Below are positions 5,730-6,412 of a DNA stretch of 6,412 bases, in pieces. A model generated the notes under the pieces. It worked only from the letters and a program-made list of their open reading frames with translations, searched no databases and had not been told where the DNA came from. The position numbers were made by a program, and so were the translations under genes. The number at the start of each line of letters is the position of its first letter. The stretch's first letter is position 1. Source of the stretch: Alphaproteobacteria bacterium UBA6347 (GTDB taxonomy: Bacteria; Pseudomonadota; Alphaproteobacteria; CAAGCB01; CAG-977); the NCBI GenBank assembly GCA_002440235.1, contig DJRZ01000044.1, forward strand, positions 28,835 through 35,246, given 5' to 3'.

Positions 5730-6077
5730 ATGAACAAGACTGCGGTTGAAACGGAAGCTTACTACGACATTTTGGCAAACGCGGACGGTGAGCTGCTGTT
5801 CTGCCTGAAAGCCCGCGAAGGCAGTCCCGACCGTCCTCAAATCCTGTTCAGCGGCGAAAACCACGCGCTGTTTTACCGCACAGCCGATCAGATGATCGTT
5901 CTGGATTACATTCACCCCGAAGTCTGCCCGCTGTTGAAACAGGTGTCTTCGGTGCTTGTGGCGGAATTTACCGACCCGACGGGCGAAAACCCGATGAAGG
6001 GAATCGTGCGCGAATACACCGCTGCGGTGCGTCACGTGTCGAAACTGCCGCTGGTTTCCGGCGATTTGAAAGACTGA
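5730..6077 (+). CDS. Unrecognised small soluble protein (115 aa)
   Basis: I do not recognise this protein. It is acidic to neutral, with no signal peptide and no membrane segment. It has two cysteines (C25, C66) and a look of alternating beta strands: 'ELLFCLKA' (21-28), 'PQILFSG' (36-42), 'HALFYRT' (45-51), 'QMIVLDYI' (54-61) and 'SSVLVAEFTD' (73-82), ending in a helix (90-103). This suggests a small beta-rich or alpha/beta cytoplasmic fold. The ATG at 5730 is preferred over an in-frame TTG at 5697, because GGAG (5718-5721) lies eight bases upstream and the promoter leaves no room for a ribosome site before the TTG. It is a single-gene transcription unit: its own promoter upstream and a strong terminator 71 bp after the stop. 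This suggests a regular, independently expressed function. Confidence 0.8.
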   Translation: MNKTAVETEAYYDILANADGELLFCLKAREGSPDRPQILFSGENHALFYRTADQMIVLDYIHPEVCPLLKQVSSVLVAEFTDPTGENPMKGIVREYTAAVRHVSKLPLVSGDLKD

Positions 6078-6147
6078 CGCGCGGGGGCGAAAGGGCGGAG
6101 AGGAGGAACGCGCTCCGGTCGTTTTCGCAAAAAAATCAAGACAATTC

Positions 6148-6172
6148 AAAAGCCCCCTTTCGGGGGCTTTTT
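6148..6172. terminator. Strong bidirectional Rho-independent terminator
   Basis: A 10-bp perfect stem (AAAAGCCCCC, 6148-6157, pairing with GGGGGCTTTT, 6162-6171) encloses a TTTC loop. A T run follows on the plus strand and an A run precedes it, so it works in both directions. It ends the rightward gene at 5730-6077 and the leftward ettA gene, whose stop is at 6194-6192. Confidence 0.92.
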
Positions 6173-6191
6173 CAATGCGGTTTTCCGGCGG

Positions 6192-6412
6192 TCATTTTCT
6201 GACCAGCGGTTTGTATTTCACGCGGTGGGGCTGATCCGCCTCCGCACCCAGCCGGCGTTTTTTGTCCGCTTCGTATTCCTCGAAATTGCCTTCGAACCAT
6301 TCGACGTGGCTGTCGCCCTCGAACGCCAGAATATGCGTCGCGATGCGGTCGAGGAACCAACGGTCGTGGCTGATCACCACGGCACAGCCCGCAAAGTTCT
6401 CAAGACCGTCCT
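6192..6412 (-). CDS. ettA: Energy-dependent translational throttle protein EttA, C-terminal part (5' end beyond the window)
   Basis: EttA is an ABC-F ATPase that binds the ribosomal E site and gates the first steps of elongation according to the ATP/ADP ratio. Only the last 73 codons are present. The frame is open to the window's right edge and begins [10 protein letters not shown], so the GTG at 6380 is an internal valine rather than a start. '[18 protein letters not shown]' is the H-loop region of the second ATPase domain, with the switch histidine in 'ISHDR'. It is followed by '[17 protein letters not shown]' and '[20 protein letters not shown]', a tail highly characteristic of EttA rather than Uup, YheS or YbiT. 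The C-terminus 'KYKPLVRK' is also typical. The gene ends before the shared terminator at 6148-6172. Confidence 0.93.
   Translation of the reverse strand, partial: DGLENFAGCAVVISHDRWFLDRIATHILAFEGDSHVEWFEGNFEEYEADKKRRLGAEADQPHRVKYKPLVRK

Noticed and set aside
4686..6149. Long minus-strand open frame of 487 codons
   Set aside because: It is antisense to two well-supported plus-strand genes, crosses their intergenic promoter, and its product is Arg/His/Gln-rich low-complexity sequence of the kind produced opposite GC-rich codons. No ribosome site or family signature was seen.
6192..6380. GTG at 6380 as the start of a short 62-aa gene
   Set aside because: The frame stays open upstream to the window edge and the upstream residues continue the EttA sequence, so this is the tail of a longer gene.

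Overview
The window looks like ordinary chromosome of a moderately GC-rich alphaproteobacterium. The evidence is the slt / dapA / smpB neighbourhood, a SmpB and a DapA of alphaproteobacterial flavour, an EttA-type ABC-F protein, and two small proteins resembling families common in that class (DUF6456-like and DUF2628-like). Lineage is inferred from gene content and my recollection of neighbourhoods, not from a search. No rRNA, tRNA, insertion sequence, CRISPR array, phage module or attachment site was seen.

Layout. The left edge (1-58, minus) holds the first 19 codons of an XRE-family helix-turn-helix regulator. It diverges, across a 146-bp AT-rich control region, from a 147-aa protein (205-648, plus) that resembles DUF6456. 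A small membrane protein (706-1200, plus) follows and runs tail-to-tail, with 4 bp between, into a soluble lytic murein transglycosylase (slt, 1205-3136, minus, GTG start). slt diverges from dapA (3249-4124), which forms a tight pair with smpB (4129-4608). Two proteins I do not recognise come next: a five-helix membrane protein with a cysteine-bearing C-terminal domain (4677-5624), and a soluble 115-aa protein with its own good promoter (5730-6077). A strong bidirectional terminator (6148-6172) separates that gene from the 3' end of ettA (6192-6412, minus), which runs off the right edge.

How the genes relate. Slt (peptidoglycan turnover) and DapA (first committed step to diaminopimelate and lysine) both serve the cell wall. 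SmpB (trans-translation) and EttA (ribosome gating by energy state) both act on the ribosome. No single operon links them all, and only dapA-smpB is clearly co-transcribed. The left edge is a small possible regulatory circuit: the XRE regulator, an inverted repeat lying over candidate promoters of both divergent genes, and an uncharacterised partner.

I see no strong case for a novel multi-gene system. The items most worth a second look are the divergent control region at 59-204, the DapA allosteric-site changes that predict loss of lysine feedback, the five-helix cysteine-domain protein, and the orphan 115-aa protein. Every gap between genes is under 150 bp, so no long non-coding stretch is left unexplained.
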